Shown: positions 33,099 to 41,330 of the stretch, piece after piece | Numbering within the stretch: the stretch's first letter is position 1 | How the letters are laid out: each line of letters begins with the position of its first letter | DNA from: Clostridiales bacterium | GTDB lineage: Bacteria; Bacillota; Clostridia; Oscillospirales; Oscillospiraceae | Direction of reading: 5' to 3' | Length of the DNA: 58,978 nt | NCBI GenBank assembly: GCA_029265975.1 | Contig: JAJUGN010000008.1 | Coordinates: 1 to 58,978 of the forward strand | Notes under the pieces: generated by a model | Told to the model about the DNA's origin: nothing | The model's database searches: none | Seen by the model: only the letters and a program-made list of their open reading frames with translations | Made by a program: the position numbers and the translations under genes

Positions 33099-34778
33099 AT
33101 GAATTTTATTCTAAAACTTCTTTACAACATCAAATACGGCGGCCAAAGGAAGAAAAAGCCCAGATACAATGCTGAAACGTCGGCGGAGCTCTCGCCCGAT
33201 ACGGGCGGCAAAGCCCAAAAGGGCGGAGCGGAGTCGAATCGCCCGCCCGAGCCGGAGGCTGCGGTCGACCCGTCGCTCGCCATTTCAGACAAACTTGACA
33301 CAAATTTTGAAAAGCTGAAGGAGATATTCGGCGGCAGCGGCGACGTCGTCTTCCGCGAATTTTATTTCGGCAAGGAGAAAACTCTGCGGGGCGGACTCGT
33401 CTTCATAGACGGGCTCGTCGACAAGACCATCATAAACCAGAGCATCATCAAGCCGATGATGTACGATTCAAGCTACCTATGCTCGGAAAGCGAATGCGAA
33501 AAGACTCCCGAAAGCATAGAGAGCTCCCTGCTCTCAGTCGGCGAAGTTCAGCGCGAATGCGAAACCGCGAAGCTTGTCTCGCATATTTCAAGCGGGGACA
33601 CCGTCTTCCTCGTGGACGGCTTCAACAAGGCCTTTGTAATAAGCACGCGCAAATGGGAAAACCGCGGCATACAGGAGCCGCAGACCGAAATAGTCGTCCG
33701 CGGGCCACGCGAGGGCTTTTCGGAGTCCCTGCGCATAAACACCTCGCTCTTAAGGCGCAAGATAAAAAGCCCCGACCTTACGTTTGAAAGCATGGTCATA
33801 GGACAGAGGACGAAAACCGACGTCTGCATAGCCTATCTGAAGGGCGTGACGCCTCAGCATGTGCTTGAGGAGCTGAGGCGGAGGCTGAAGGCGATAGACA
33901 CCGACTCAATACTGGAGTCCGGCTATATAGAGCAGCTCATCGAGGACAATCCCTTTTCGCTCTTTCCGGTCATAGGAAATACGGAAAAGCCGGACGTCGC
34001 GGCGGCAAAGATCCTGGAGGGTCGCGCTGCCGTGATAGTGGACGGTACGCCGTTTGTGCTTACGGTGCCGTACCTCTTCATTGAGAGCTTCCAAACCTCC
34101 GAGGATTACTATATGAGATACTGGTTTGCAAGCTTTCTCCGGTTTATACGCTTTTTTGCGTTTTTCATAACGGTTTTTGCGCCCTCAATATACCTCGCGG
34201 TGCTCACTTATCACCCTGAAATGATACCGACTCCGCTGCTTTTCACGCTCGCCGCCTCCGAGGAGGGGCTTCCCTTCCCCATATTCATCGAGATGTTCCT
34301 GATGCTCATAGTTTTCGAAATACTGAGGGAAGCGGGCGTACGGCTCCCCCGCCCCGTAGGACAGGCCGTCAGCATAGTGGGCGCTCTCGTCATAGGTCAG
34401 GCCGCGGTCGCCGCAGGCATCGTATCAGATTTTACCGTCATAGTCATAGCCATAACCGCGATAAGCAGCTTCTGCGTAACGTCCCAGGCCGACTCCGGCG
34501 CGCTGTTAAGATTCATATGCTATTTTTTCGGGGCGGCCTTGGGCGGCTTCGGCATAGTCGTCACTATACTCTGGATTCTGATAAGCCTTACAACGATTCG
34601 CTCGCTTGGAGTGCCATATCTCTCTCCGATAGCGCCTCTTGTAATGGAAGACCTTAAGGATGCCCTCATAAGGTTCCCTCACTGGAAAATGACAAACCGC
34701 CCCAAAAGCCTCGATCCTGAGGATGTCAGGAGGCAGGGGGACGATCAGATGCCTGGAGCGTACCGTAATGAACAATAA
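33099..34778 (+). CDS. gerA: Spore germinant receptor A subunit (GerA family)
   Basis: 559 residues from the ATG at 33099. The frame is open to 32724, but that part is antisense to the HD gene. The ribosome site is poor: GGAGGGAG ends about 15 bases upstream. A charged N-terminal domain with a linker rich in Pro, Glu and Gly (about 25-60) leads to the GerA domain (FREFYFG, VFIDGLVD), then four to five membrane helices from about residue 340. A subunits sit in the spore inner membrane and take part in germinant sensing and ion release. First gene of the operon. Confidence 0.9.
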   Translation: MNFILKLLYNIKYGGQRKKKPRYNAETSAELSPDTGGKAQKGGAESNRPPEPEAAVDPSLAISDKLDTNFEKLKEIFGGSGDVVFREFYFGKEKTLRGGLVFIDGLVDKTIINQSIIKPMMYDSSYLCSESECEKTPESIESSLLSVGEVQRECETAKLVSHISSGDTVFLVDGFNKAFVISTRKWENRGIQEPQTEIVVRGPREGFSESLRINTSLLRRKIKSPDLTFESMVIGQRTKTDVCIAYLKGVTPQHVLEELRRRLKAIDTDSILESGYIEQLIEDNPFSLFPVIGNTEKPDVAAAKILEGRAAVIVDGTPFVLTVPYLFIESFQTSEDYYMRYWFASFLRFIRFFAFFITVFAPSIYLAVLTYHPEMIPTPLLFTLAASEEGLPFPIFIEMFLMLIVFEILREAGVRLPRPVGQAVSIVGALVIGQAAVAAGIVSDFTVIVIAITAISSFCVTSQADSGALLRFICYFFGAALGGFGIVVTILWILISLTTIRSLGVPYLSPIAPLVMEDLKDALIRFPHWKMTNRPKSLDPEDVRRQGDDQMPGAYRNEQ

Positions 34779-36024
34779 AAGCTGGAAGTTCAAAAATGCC
34801 GCCGTTACGGCGCTTTCCGCGCTTCTGATGCTTAGCCTTTGCGGCTGCTGGAGCTATCAGGAGCTGAACAATTACTCATATGTGGTTGGTCTGGGAATAG
34901 ACAAGGGCTCCTCGCCCGGAAGGTTCCGGATAATAGAGCAGCTCGCCGTGCCTTCCGCACTTAAAAAGGGTGGCGGAAAGGACGGCGACGGCGGCGGAAC
35001 GGAATCCTTCTGGAACGTCGAAAGCGACGGCGACACAGTTTTCGCCACCATCAGGGACATCACGCGAAAGGTGCAGCGGAAACCCTTCTACGGCCACAAC
35101 AAGGTTCTTGTGTTCGGAAACGAAATCGCCAGGGAGGGCATTTTCCCATTTATCGATTTTTTCGTAAGAGACTCCGAGCCCCGCTCGACCACCTGGCTGG
35201 TCGTAGCGAAAAACAAGGCGGATGAGATACTGCACCACAAACCCCATCTTGAAAAGATACCTGCGGACAAAATAGAAAAGATACTCGAAAGCCACATCTA
35301 CACCTCTTCCTACCACAACATCCAGGTAAGGGAATTCGTCGAAAACATGCTCTCCGAGGGGCAGGCCGCCGTAGTCCCCATAATAGAAATATACGAGCAG
35401 AAAATCATCCCGAGCGAAAGCAAGGAGGAAAAGGGCGGCTCGTCGCGGGGAGGGGACGAAAAAAAGAAGCCCGACACGGTGCTGATGATAAACAACTGCG
35501 CGGTCTTCAAGGACTACAGGATGGTCGGGCAGCTCGACAATATAGAGTCGAGGAGCTATTCCTTCGTTACCAACAACGCTAAGGGCGGCATAATCGTTAT
35601 AGACAGCCCGGAAGGAAAGGAAAAGCTCGACATAGAGTTTTACGGCGTCAAATCAAAAATAAAGCCGATAATCAAGGATGAAAAGCCTTCGATAAGCGTA
35701 ACGGTGAAGATCCGCTGCGGCCTCGCCGACCAGCAGAGCAAAAAGAATTACGCCACTCCCGAAAAGCTGAAGAAGATAGGCGAAAAGGTCAACGCGGAAG
35801 TGAAGAAGGAAATAATGGACTGCATAAGCAAGTCAAAGGAAATGAAGGCAGACATCTTCGGCTTCGGCAACGAAATTTACAGAAAGAGCCCCAAGACCTG
35901 GAAAAAGCTGAAAAACAACTGGGATGAGGAGTATAAGAAGCTGGACGTGCAGGTCAAGGTGGAAGCGAATGTGGAGGGCACCGCAACGATAAGAAGCATT
36001 GCAAAGCCGGGTGAGGATAAGTAA
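34768..36024 (+). CDS. gerC: Spore germinant receptor C subunit lipoprotein (GerC family)
   Basis: 418 residues from the ATG at 34768, overlapping the gerA stop by 11 bases. The signal peptide ends in a lipobox with Cys27 (SLCGC), followed by WSYQELNNYSYVVGLGIDK, the family start. A Gly/Lys/Asp insertion (about 68-78) is unusual. Domains then run to a charged C-terminus. The lipoprotein lies on the outer face of the spore inner membrane in complex with A and B subunits. Confidence 0.9.
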   Translation: MNNKSWKFKNAAVTALSALLMLSLCGCWSYQELNNYSYVVGLGIDKGSSPGRFRIIEQLAVPSALKKGGGKDGDGGGTESFWNVESDGDTVFATIRDITRKVQRKPFYGHNKVLVFGNEIAREGIFPFIDFFVRDSEPRSTTWLVVAKNKADEILHHKPHLEKIPADKIEKILESHIYTSSYHNIQVREFVENMLSEGQAAVVPIIEIYEQKIIPSESKEEKGGSSRGGDEKKKPDTVLMINNCAVFKDYRMVGQLDNIESRSYSFVTNNAKGGIIVIDSPEGKEKLDIEFYGVKSKIKPIIKDEKPSISVTVKIRCGLADQQSKKNYATPEKLKKIGEKVNAEVKKEIMDCISKSKEMKADIFGFGNEIYRKSPKTWKKLKNNWDEEYKKLDVQVKVEANVEGTATIRSIAKPGEDK

Positions 36025-36025
36025 G

Positions 36026-37126
36026 ATGCAGCTTGAAAAAGGTAGATTCTCAAGTTTGGAGCTGTTGTTTCTTGTCGCGGGCCTGATGCAGGGCTCGATT
36101 TACGTTTCGACCTATACCTTTTCGAATACGCCGCGCGACGAGTGGCTGGCGCTGCTCATCTCCTGGTCCATTTTTCTTCCCTTTGCGCTCATGTACCTGA
36201 AGCTCTCGGAAAAGTATCCCGGCGACAGTCTCGTCGGCATACACGACAAGGTCTACGGGGGCTTAGCCGGCAAAATCCTCTCCGCCGTATACTGCATGTA
36301 TTTCATCATATCGAGCGCTATGAACTTCCGCTTTCCGTCCGCATTCCTTACTATAAATTTCATGATCGCCACCCCCGTCATAGCCTTTGCTTTTTTTCTC
36401 GTCGCTCTCTGTCTTTTTGCGACAACGGCGGGCGGCGTCGAGACGGTTGCGCGGCTCGGGATTTTCAACTCTGTCGCGGTTGTCGCCTCCCTCCTGCTCT
36501 ATCTGGTCCTTCTGATTCCGAAAATCGAGCTGCCGCATTTTTTTCCCATTCTCGACGTTCCGCCGAAGAAGCTCCTGCATAGCGTCCACATCATCACCTC
36601 CGAATACATGGGCGAGCTGTTTGTGCTCTCATCGATTCTCCCCTATGTATCGGACAGGAACCTGCTCAGAAAAAACTATTTCCGCGGAATAAGCCTCGGC
36701 AATTTCAGTTTTCTTCTTGTAGCCTTTCTGGTGACCGGAGTGCTCGGGAACGAGGCCGCGATATTCACGGGCCCTCTTGTCGAAACCACGAGGCTGGTTG
36801 AGGTAATGAATATAAACGCAAGGATAGAGTTTGTATTCATGGGCTTTCTCATTATAACCGCCTTTTACAAATGCCTGATCCTTTTTTACGTCACGCTCGT
36901 CAGCATAACGGAGCTGCTCGCGCTGAGGTCCTATAAGCTGTTCGCGCTTCCTCTAAGTCTGCTCATCTTCAGCCTTGTCATGCTGACAAACGAAAACGGC
37001 CCCGCCACGGCGGCCGCGGGAAGAAACTCATGGGCCTTTGTTTCTCTTATAATGCTGATGATAATACCGCTTGTGACATCTTTTGTCTCTCTTATGAAAA
37101 CAGCATTCCGAAAGACAGGACGGTGA
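36026..37126 (+). CDS. gerB: Spore germinant receptor B subunit, first copy (GerB/APC-type)
   Basis: 366 residues from the ATG at 36026, one base after gerC, with GAGG upstream. About ten transmembrane helices of the amino acid permease fold; N-terminal QLEKGRFSSLELLFLVAG and ELPHFFPILD near 175 are family-typical. B subunits bind the nutrient germinant. Of the three B genes here it is most similar to the third (38715-39821), so germinant specificity may differ among them. Its stop is followed after 6 bases by the small subunit gene. Confidence 0.9.
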   Translation: MQLEKGRFSSLELLFLVAGLMQGSIYVSTYTFSNTPRDEWLALLISWSIFLPFALMYLKLSEKYPGDSLVGIHDKVYGGLAGKILSAVYCMYFIISSAMNFRFPSAFLTINFMIATPVIAFAFFLVALCLFATTAGGVETVARLGIFNSVAVVASLLLYLVLLIPKIELPHFFPILDVPPKKLLHSVHIITSEYMGELFVLSSILPYVSDRNLLRKNYFRGISLGNFSFLLVAFLVTGVLGNEAAIFTGPLVETTRLVEVMNINARIEFVFMGFLIITAFYKCLILFYVTLVSITELLALRSYKLFALPLSLLIFSLVMLTNENGPATAAAGRNSWAFVSLIMLMIIPLVTSFVSLMKTAFRKTGR

Positions 37127-37132
37127 GAGCTC

Positions 37133-37351
37133 GTGCTGTTTTTGGAGATGCTTTTGCTGATAGGGCTCGGCTGGTACGGAATAAGGGAGCCCCTGAAGAA
37201 AAAATGGAAGAGAGACCTTATAGTGTTCATCGTCCTCTACCTTCTGGCCGCCTCAATTCTTGTGACGCGGACCGCGGGGATCCAGCTGCCGTATCTTATG
37301 GACATGGTAGAAGCCTTCGTTAAAGGCGCCCTGCGCCTCAGCATAGACTGA
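37133..37351 (+). CDS. Small two-helix germination subunit (D-type), first copy
   Basis: 72 residues, start GTG at 37133. Two hydrophobic helices separated by a basic loop (GIREPLKKKWKRDL), and a conserved ending after the second helix. Paralogous to 38480-38698 and 39818-40036: shared pattern G-x-x-x-x-GI-x-E-x-x-(K/R)-(K/R)-x-W, then TAG(I/V) near residue 48 and a hydrophobic tail. Small two-helix D proteins encoded with germinant receptors in Bacillus modulate receptor function; the role here is inferred from that. Confidence 0.75.
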   Translation: MLFLEMLLLIGLGWYGIREPLKKKWKRDLIVFIVLYLLAASILVTRTAGIQLPYLMDMVEAFVKGALRLSID

Positions 37352-37376
37352 TTGAAGACAAAACGGAGAAGAAATT

Positions 37377-38483
37377 ATGCTTTCTGACAAGAGCAAAATA
37401 TCCGGTATGCAGCTTATGCTCATGAGCGCGTGCTTCCTTCAGGCCGCACTTACGGTGATACCGCTCGCGGTTTTCGCCTCGGGGCGGGACGTCTGGCTCC
37501 TGCTCACCATATCTCTTGCCTTGTTCCTGCCTTTTGTCCTTGTATATGTAAAGCTCGGCGAAATGTTCCCGCAAAGCAACCTTATTCAGATAAACGAAAA
37601 GGTTTTCGGAGGTCTGCTCGGAAAGGGCATTTCCGCGCTGTACCTCATGTATTTCCTGCTGGATTATATGTATAACCTCGCCATGCCCTCAGGCTATATG
37701 AGGACGCACTTCATGATTATGACGCCTGAAGCCATATTTGCGCTCTCCTTTATGCTGCTCGTGCTGTGGGCGGCGAAAAACGGCGCCGCGACGATTGCTC
37801 GACTCAGCATTTTTTCTTTTTCTATCGGATATCTCCTTGTCGTAATTATTCTGTTGCTGCTCATCGAAAAATTCAGGCCGAACCACTTTTTTCCGATGCT
37901 TGACATCCCTTTCAGAAAAATCGTAAGCACCGTCGTCATCATCATCGGCAAATTCTTAAGCGAAATATTTATATTTCTGATGCTGCTGCCGAGGGTGGAG
38001 GAAAAAAACTGCGTAAAAAAGGCCCTCTTCGTCGGAGTCTCTCTGGGCTGCCTGTTCAATATTATCCTGGGGGTTATATCCGTCGGGGTGCTCGGAAATT
38101 TCATACTGGTGCAGAGCGCGCCGTTCAACGTGGCGGTGCGCCAGATTGAGTTAATGAACATCAATTCCAGGATAGAGATATTGGTGGTGCTGCTTTTGTT
38201 CTTTTCGACCTTCCTTAAAAATTCAATATTATTCTACGCTCTTGTAGTTGGCGCCGGAAGCCTCTTCAGGCTGAGATCGCAAAAGGCCCTGCTCATAACT
38301 CTTACGCTTCTGCCCCTCAGCCTTGTGGGGCTGACGGTCAGCTCAAACCCGATGCAGTATCAGTCCGGCAGAAACTCCCTCGTTTTCCTGGGGCTGTTTT
38401 TCCATATGCTCCTCCCTCTCGCAACGCTGATAACCGCGGCTGTACGCCGCTCCGCAGAAAAGCAGGGCGGTGACGGAGCTTGA
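37377..38483 (+). CDS. Spore germinant receptor B subunit, second copy
   Basis: 368 residues, about ten membrane helices. GGAGAAG lies 4 to 5 bases before the ATG. The least similar of the three B subunits: starts SGMQLMLMSACFLQAALTVIPLAVF instead of the LEKGR start, but keeps RPNHFFPMLDIPF near 167 and the same length. Ends overlapping the second small-subunit gene by 4 bases (TTGA). Confidence 0.88.
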   Translation: MLSDKSKISGMQLMLMSACFLQAALTVIPLAVFASGRDVWLLLTISLALFLPFVLVYVKLGEMFPQSNLIQINEKVFGGLLGKGISALYLMYFLLDYMYNLAMPSGYMRTHFMIMTPEAIFALSFMLLVLWAAKNGAATIARLSIFSFSIGYLLVVIILLLLIEKFRPNHFFPMLDIPFRKIVSTVVIIIGKFLSEIFIFLMLLPRVEEKNCVKKALFVGVSLGCLFNIILGVISVGVLGNFILVQSAPFNVAVRQIELMNINSRIEILVVLLLFFSTFLKNSILFYALVVGAGSLFRLRSQKALLITLTLLPLSLVGLTVSSNPMQYQSGRNSLVFLGLFFHMLLPLATLITAAVRRSAEKQGGDGA

Positions 38484-38698
38484 TATGGTTCGAAATCATT
38501 CTGCTTACGGCTATCGGCGCCGCCGGAATAATGGAGCCGATCAGGAAAAGGTGGAGAAAAGAGCTGGTGGTTTATATCGTCATTTTTCTTCTCGGCTCCG
38601 CCCTTCTCATACTGCAGACCGCAGGTGTAAAAATGCCTTTTCTGGTCGACGAGATAAGCAAATTTTTCAAGAATGTTCTGCATTTGAGTTATGATTAA
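38480..38698 (+). CDS. Small two-helix germination subunit (D-type), second copy
   Basis: 72 residues, start TTG at 38480 overlapping the preceding stop (TTGA), so translation is probably coupled. Two helices around AGIMEPIRKRWRKEL, then QTAGVKMPFLVDEISKFFKN. The C-terminal DEISKFFK segment is shared with the third copy, a likely interaction surface. The neighbouring ATG at 38485 is out of frame. Confidence 0.75.
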   Translation: MIWFEIILLTAIGAAGIMEPIRKRWRKELVVYIVIFLLGSALLILQTAGVKMPFLVDEISKFFKNVLHLSYD

Positions 38699-38714
38699 CG
38701 GGGCGAAAACGCAT

Positions 38715-39821
38715 ATGAAACTGGAAAAAGGCAGGATATCCGCACTTCAGCTGATGTTTCTTATAGCAGGATATATGCAGGGGTCGATGTTTGTAACAAA
38801 CTATACCTTCGCAAATTCACCGAGGGACGCGTGGCTGCTGATCCTTATGGCGTCAGCCGTTTTTTTCCCGTTTGCGCTTGTGTATATTAAATTATCAAAC
38901 AGATTTCCCAGCGATAATCTCGTTGAGATAAACCAAAAGGTGTTTGGCAGGATCCTCGGGAAGGCCCTGTCGGTTTTGTATTGCATTTTTTTCTTTATTT
39001 TGTGCGCGCTTAACTTCAGGTTTCCCTCAGCTTTTCTTGTGAGCGTATTTATGCTTGAAACTCCCATGGTGGCTCTGCTGCTGGTTTTTTTCCTGCTGTG
39101 CGCATGGGCTGTTAAAGACGGCATAGAAACCTTGAGCAGATTGAGCTTTTTTACTACAATAATCACATTTGGAACTTTCTTGATTTACTTCATACTGCTG
39201 TTCAATAAAATTAAGATACCGCATTTTTTCCCTATCCTTGATATGCCGGCCGTAAAAATAATTGAAAATCTGAATGCCTTCATCACCATTTACATGGGCG
39301 AGATATTTATTTTTACAATGGTAATACCCTGCGTAACAGACAGGGAGAATATTAAAAAGAACTACTTGTACGGCGTTGCGGTCGGGGTCTTGACTTTTTT
39401 AATAGGAGTAATTATGGTGACAGGCGTAATGGGGAACATGGCCAGCATATCGACCGGACCTTTGACGGAAACCGCGCGCTACATGGAGATGCAGGAAATA
39501 AAGGCGAGGATAGAGTTCTTTTTCATGGGGGTGCTCATCATTAACGGCTTTATGAAGAGCTGTGTTTTGTATTATGTTTCCGTACTGACTGCCGGGTATA
39601 TTTTAAACCTGAAGTCTTACAGGGATTTTGTGGTCCCGCTGGGCCTCGTGTTTCTTGGAATGGCGATGACGGTAACCGAAAACATTTCCACCAATATCGA
39701 ATCCGCAAAATACAGCTGGCCGTATATCTCGTATCTGATAATCTTCATATTTCCCCTCGTGACTCTAGTCACGGCCGCTGTTAGAAAGCTCCCCAAAAGG
39801 AGGGACGCCGAAGCCCCATGA
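38715..39821 (+). CDS. Spore germinant receptor B subunit, third copy
   Basis: 368 residues if started at the ATG at 38715, which aligns with the first copy (KLEKGRISALQLMFLIAG against QLEKGRFSSLELLFLVAG). An ATG at 38691 overlapping the previous stop is also in frame, adding 8 residues; neither has a strong ribosome site. About ten helices, KIPHFFPILDMP near 172. The DNA is visibly more AT-rich than the first two copies. Stop overlaps the third small-subunit gene by 4 bases. Confidence 0.87.
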   Translation: MKLEKGRISALQLMFLIAGYMQGSMFVTNYTFANSPRDAWLLILMASAVFFPFALVYIKLSNRFPSDNLVEINQKVFGRILGKALSVLYCIFFFILCALNFRFPSAFLVSVFMLETPMVALLLVFFLLCAWAVKDGIETLSRLSFFTTIITFGTFLIYFILLFNKIKIPHFFPILDMPAVKIIENLNAFITIYMGEIFIFTMVIPCVTDRENIKKNYLYGVAVGVLTFLIGVIMVTGVMGNMASISTGPLTETARYMEMQEIKARIEFFFMGVLIINGFMKSCVLYYVSVLTAGYILNLKSYRDFVVPLGLVFLGMAMTVTENISTNIESAKYSWPYISYLIIFIFPLVTLVTAAVRKLPKRRDAEAP

Positions 39822-40036
39822 TAATAATCACCGTATTGATTTTGGGGGCGCTGATGTATAACGGCGTCAGGGAGCTCAGGAGAAAAAAATGGTGGTGGGA
39901 TCTGACCGCGTATATAATTATTTTTTTGATTGGCTCCGCCATGCTCATATTGCAGGCGGCGGGAGTCAGGACGCCCTATATTGTGGACGAAATCAGCAAA
40001 TTTTTCAAGCACACCCTGCACATCGGATATTACTGA
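39818..40036 (+). CDS. Small two-helix germination subunit (D-type), third copy
   Basis: 72 residues from the ATG at 39818 (ATGA overlap). Two helices around NGVRELRRKKWWWDL, then AAGVRTPYIVDEISKFFK and HIGYY. Last gene of the gerA-gerC-(gerB-D)x3 operon. No clear terminator was found in the roughly 60 bases before the next promoter. Confidence 0.75.
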   Translation: MIIITVLILGALMYNGVRELRRKKWWWDLTAYIIIFLIGSAMLILQAAGVRTPYIVDEISKFFKHTLHIGYY

Positions 40037-40098
40037 GAGATATACTGATAACGGAATGAATAATCGCAATATTTACCCTCCCTTAATCAAATTTTTTA

Positions 40099-40126
40099 TT
40101 GACAATCCGCGCCGATATGCTATTAT
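40099..40126 (+). promoter_or_regulatory. Promoter of the polyamine-operon leader RNA
   Basis: TTGACA (40099-40104), a 16-bp spacer and TATTAT (40121-40126); transcription would begin near 40133. No second promoter of this quality lies between the leader terminator and speD. Confidence 0.7.
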
Positions 40127-40132
40127 TATCGA

Positions 40133-40517
40133 AGTGAGACGGTTTTTGGGTCTCTGAGCAAATATTTTTTGACCACCCTTTGGCGCCGCGGGCCATCTCG
40201 CGCCGTTTTGGGGTCAAGGCCATGCGGACAGCCGGGTCAAATGCCGAACGGCAACTTAAGTTGCCTTATTGATTGAGTTAAAAGCTCAAATTTTATAAGT
40301 TGGTTACTTTATAACCATGTGCGGTGCACTACAACTTGTGAAACGGTCAATAAGAGTAGTAAAAGTAAGTATTTGCTATATAGACTCTAAAATGTCCACT
40401 TTTAATAGAGCGATACGCCCTTCCCTCAGGGGATTACCGGGGGTTGCGCTTTGCGCTCTTAGAGGATAGACTGTAAAAACGCAGGCTGTGTGAAAGCACT
40501 CCTGCGTTTATTGTTTT
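40133..40517 (+). ncRNA. Unidentified structured leader RNA ahead of the polyamine operon
   Basis: About 385 nt between a good promoter and a strong terminator. Visible pairings: GAGAC/GTCTC (40136-40154), TTGACC/GGTCAA (40169-40217) enclosing GGCGC/GCGCC, TGCCG/CGGCA near 40242, a 16-bp palindrome with half-site GGCAACTT (40250-40265), TGGTTA/TAACCA near 40301-40316, and AGAGCG/CGCTCT (40407-40459). CTCTGAGC near 40152 can also pair with GCTC-tt-AGAG near 40456. I found no tmRNA, RNase P, SRP or known riboswitch signature. A 50-codon frame (40317-40469) lies in its 3' half without a ribosome site. It may be a free small RNA or a cis attenuator of speD. Confidence 0.55.
40477..40517 (+). terminator. 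Strong intrinsic terminator ending the leader RNA
   Basis: AAACGCAGG (40477-40485) pairs with CCTGCGTTT (40501-40509), followed by ATTGTTTT. It is only about 50 bases before speD, the right place for transcription attenuation. Confidence 0.85.
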
Positions 40518-40565
40518 GCTTACCGGATTATTTCGGAATCGTTATCAGGAAAGCTGGCGGTATTT

Positions 40566-41330
40566 ATGGAAGAGAAACTTAAACTCTACGGCTTCAACAA
40601 CCTCACCAAGGCTCTGAGCTTTAATATTTACGACGTTTGCTACGCCAAAACCGGCCGGGAGCAAAGGGATTATATCGCCTATATCGACCAGCGCTACAAC
40701 TCTGAGCGTCTTACCAAGATACTCACGACCGTAACGGAGATGATAGGCGCCCGCGTCCTGAGCATTTCGCGTCAGGATTACGACCCTCAGGGGGCCAGCG
40801 TCACCCTGCTGATAGCCGAGGAGAGCATGAGGCCGGCGCCTATGGGCGACGCGGTGGTGGCGCACCTCGACAAGAGCCACGTCACCGTGCACACCTACCC
40901 CGAGTACCATCCCGACACCTGCCTTGCCACCTTCAGAGTCGACATAGACGTCGCGACCTGCGGCGAAATCACCCCTCTCTGCATACTGGACTACCTTATC
41001 GGCAGCTTCGACAGCGACATAATCACCATGGACTACCGGGTCAGGGGTTTCACGCGCGACCTTGCCGGGCAGAAGCTTTTTATAGATCACCGCATAACCT
41101 CCATACAGGACTACATCGACGAGGATACCCTTAAAAAGTACGACGCCGTGGACATAAACGTCTATGACGTTAATCTGTACCATACCAAAATGCTCATAAA
41201 GGAAATCGATCTCCAGAACTACCTGTTCAATTCGGACGTATACGAGATTCCGCCCAAGGAGCGCCTTGCGATAACGAACAGCCTCAGGCGCGAGATGATT
41301 GAGATCTTCAGCGGGAGGAACGTGTTTTGA
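40566..41330 (+). CDS. speD: S-adenosylmethionine decarboxylase proenzyme (E. coli type)
   Basis: 254 residues, close in size to E. coli SpeD and about twice the short SpeH type. The pyruvoyl-forming serine is Ser104 in [12 protein letters not shown], where the chain self-cleaves. It makes decarboxylated AdoMet, the aminopropyl donor for SpeE. The ribosome site is weak (AGGAAAG about 15 bases, GGCGG about 5 bases upstream). First gene of the polyamine operon; its stop overlaps the next start by 4 bases (TTGA). Confidence 0.92.
   Translation: MEEKLKLYGFNNLTKALSFNIYDVCYAKTGREQRDYIAYIDQRYNSERLTKILTTVTEMIGARVLSISRQDYDPQGASVTLLIAEESMRPAPMGDAVVAHLDKSHVTVHTYPEYHPDTCLATFRVDIDVATCGEITPLCILDYLIGSFDSDIITMDYRVRGFTRDLAGQKLFIDHRITSIQDYIDEDTLKKYDAVDINVYDVNLYHTKMLIKEIDLQNYLFNSDVYEIPPKERLAITNSLRREMIEIFSGRNVF

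Noticed and set aside
40133-40517. Identification of the leader RNA as tmRNA, RNase P RNA, SRP RNA or an AdoMet riboswitch
   Set aside because: No tRNA-like CCA end, no GAGGAAAGUCC-type core, no SRP domain IV motif and no S-box segments could be found.
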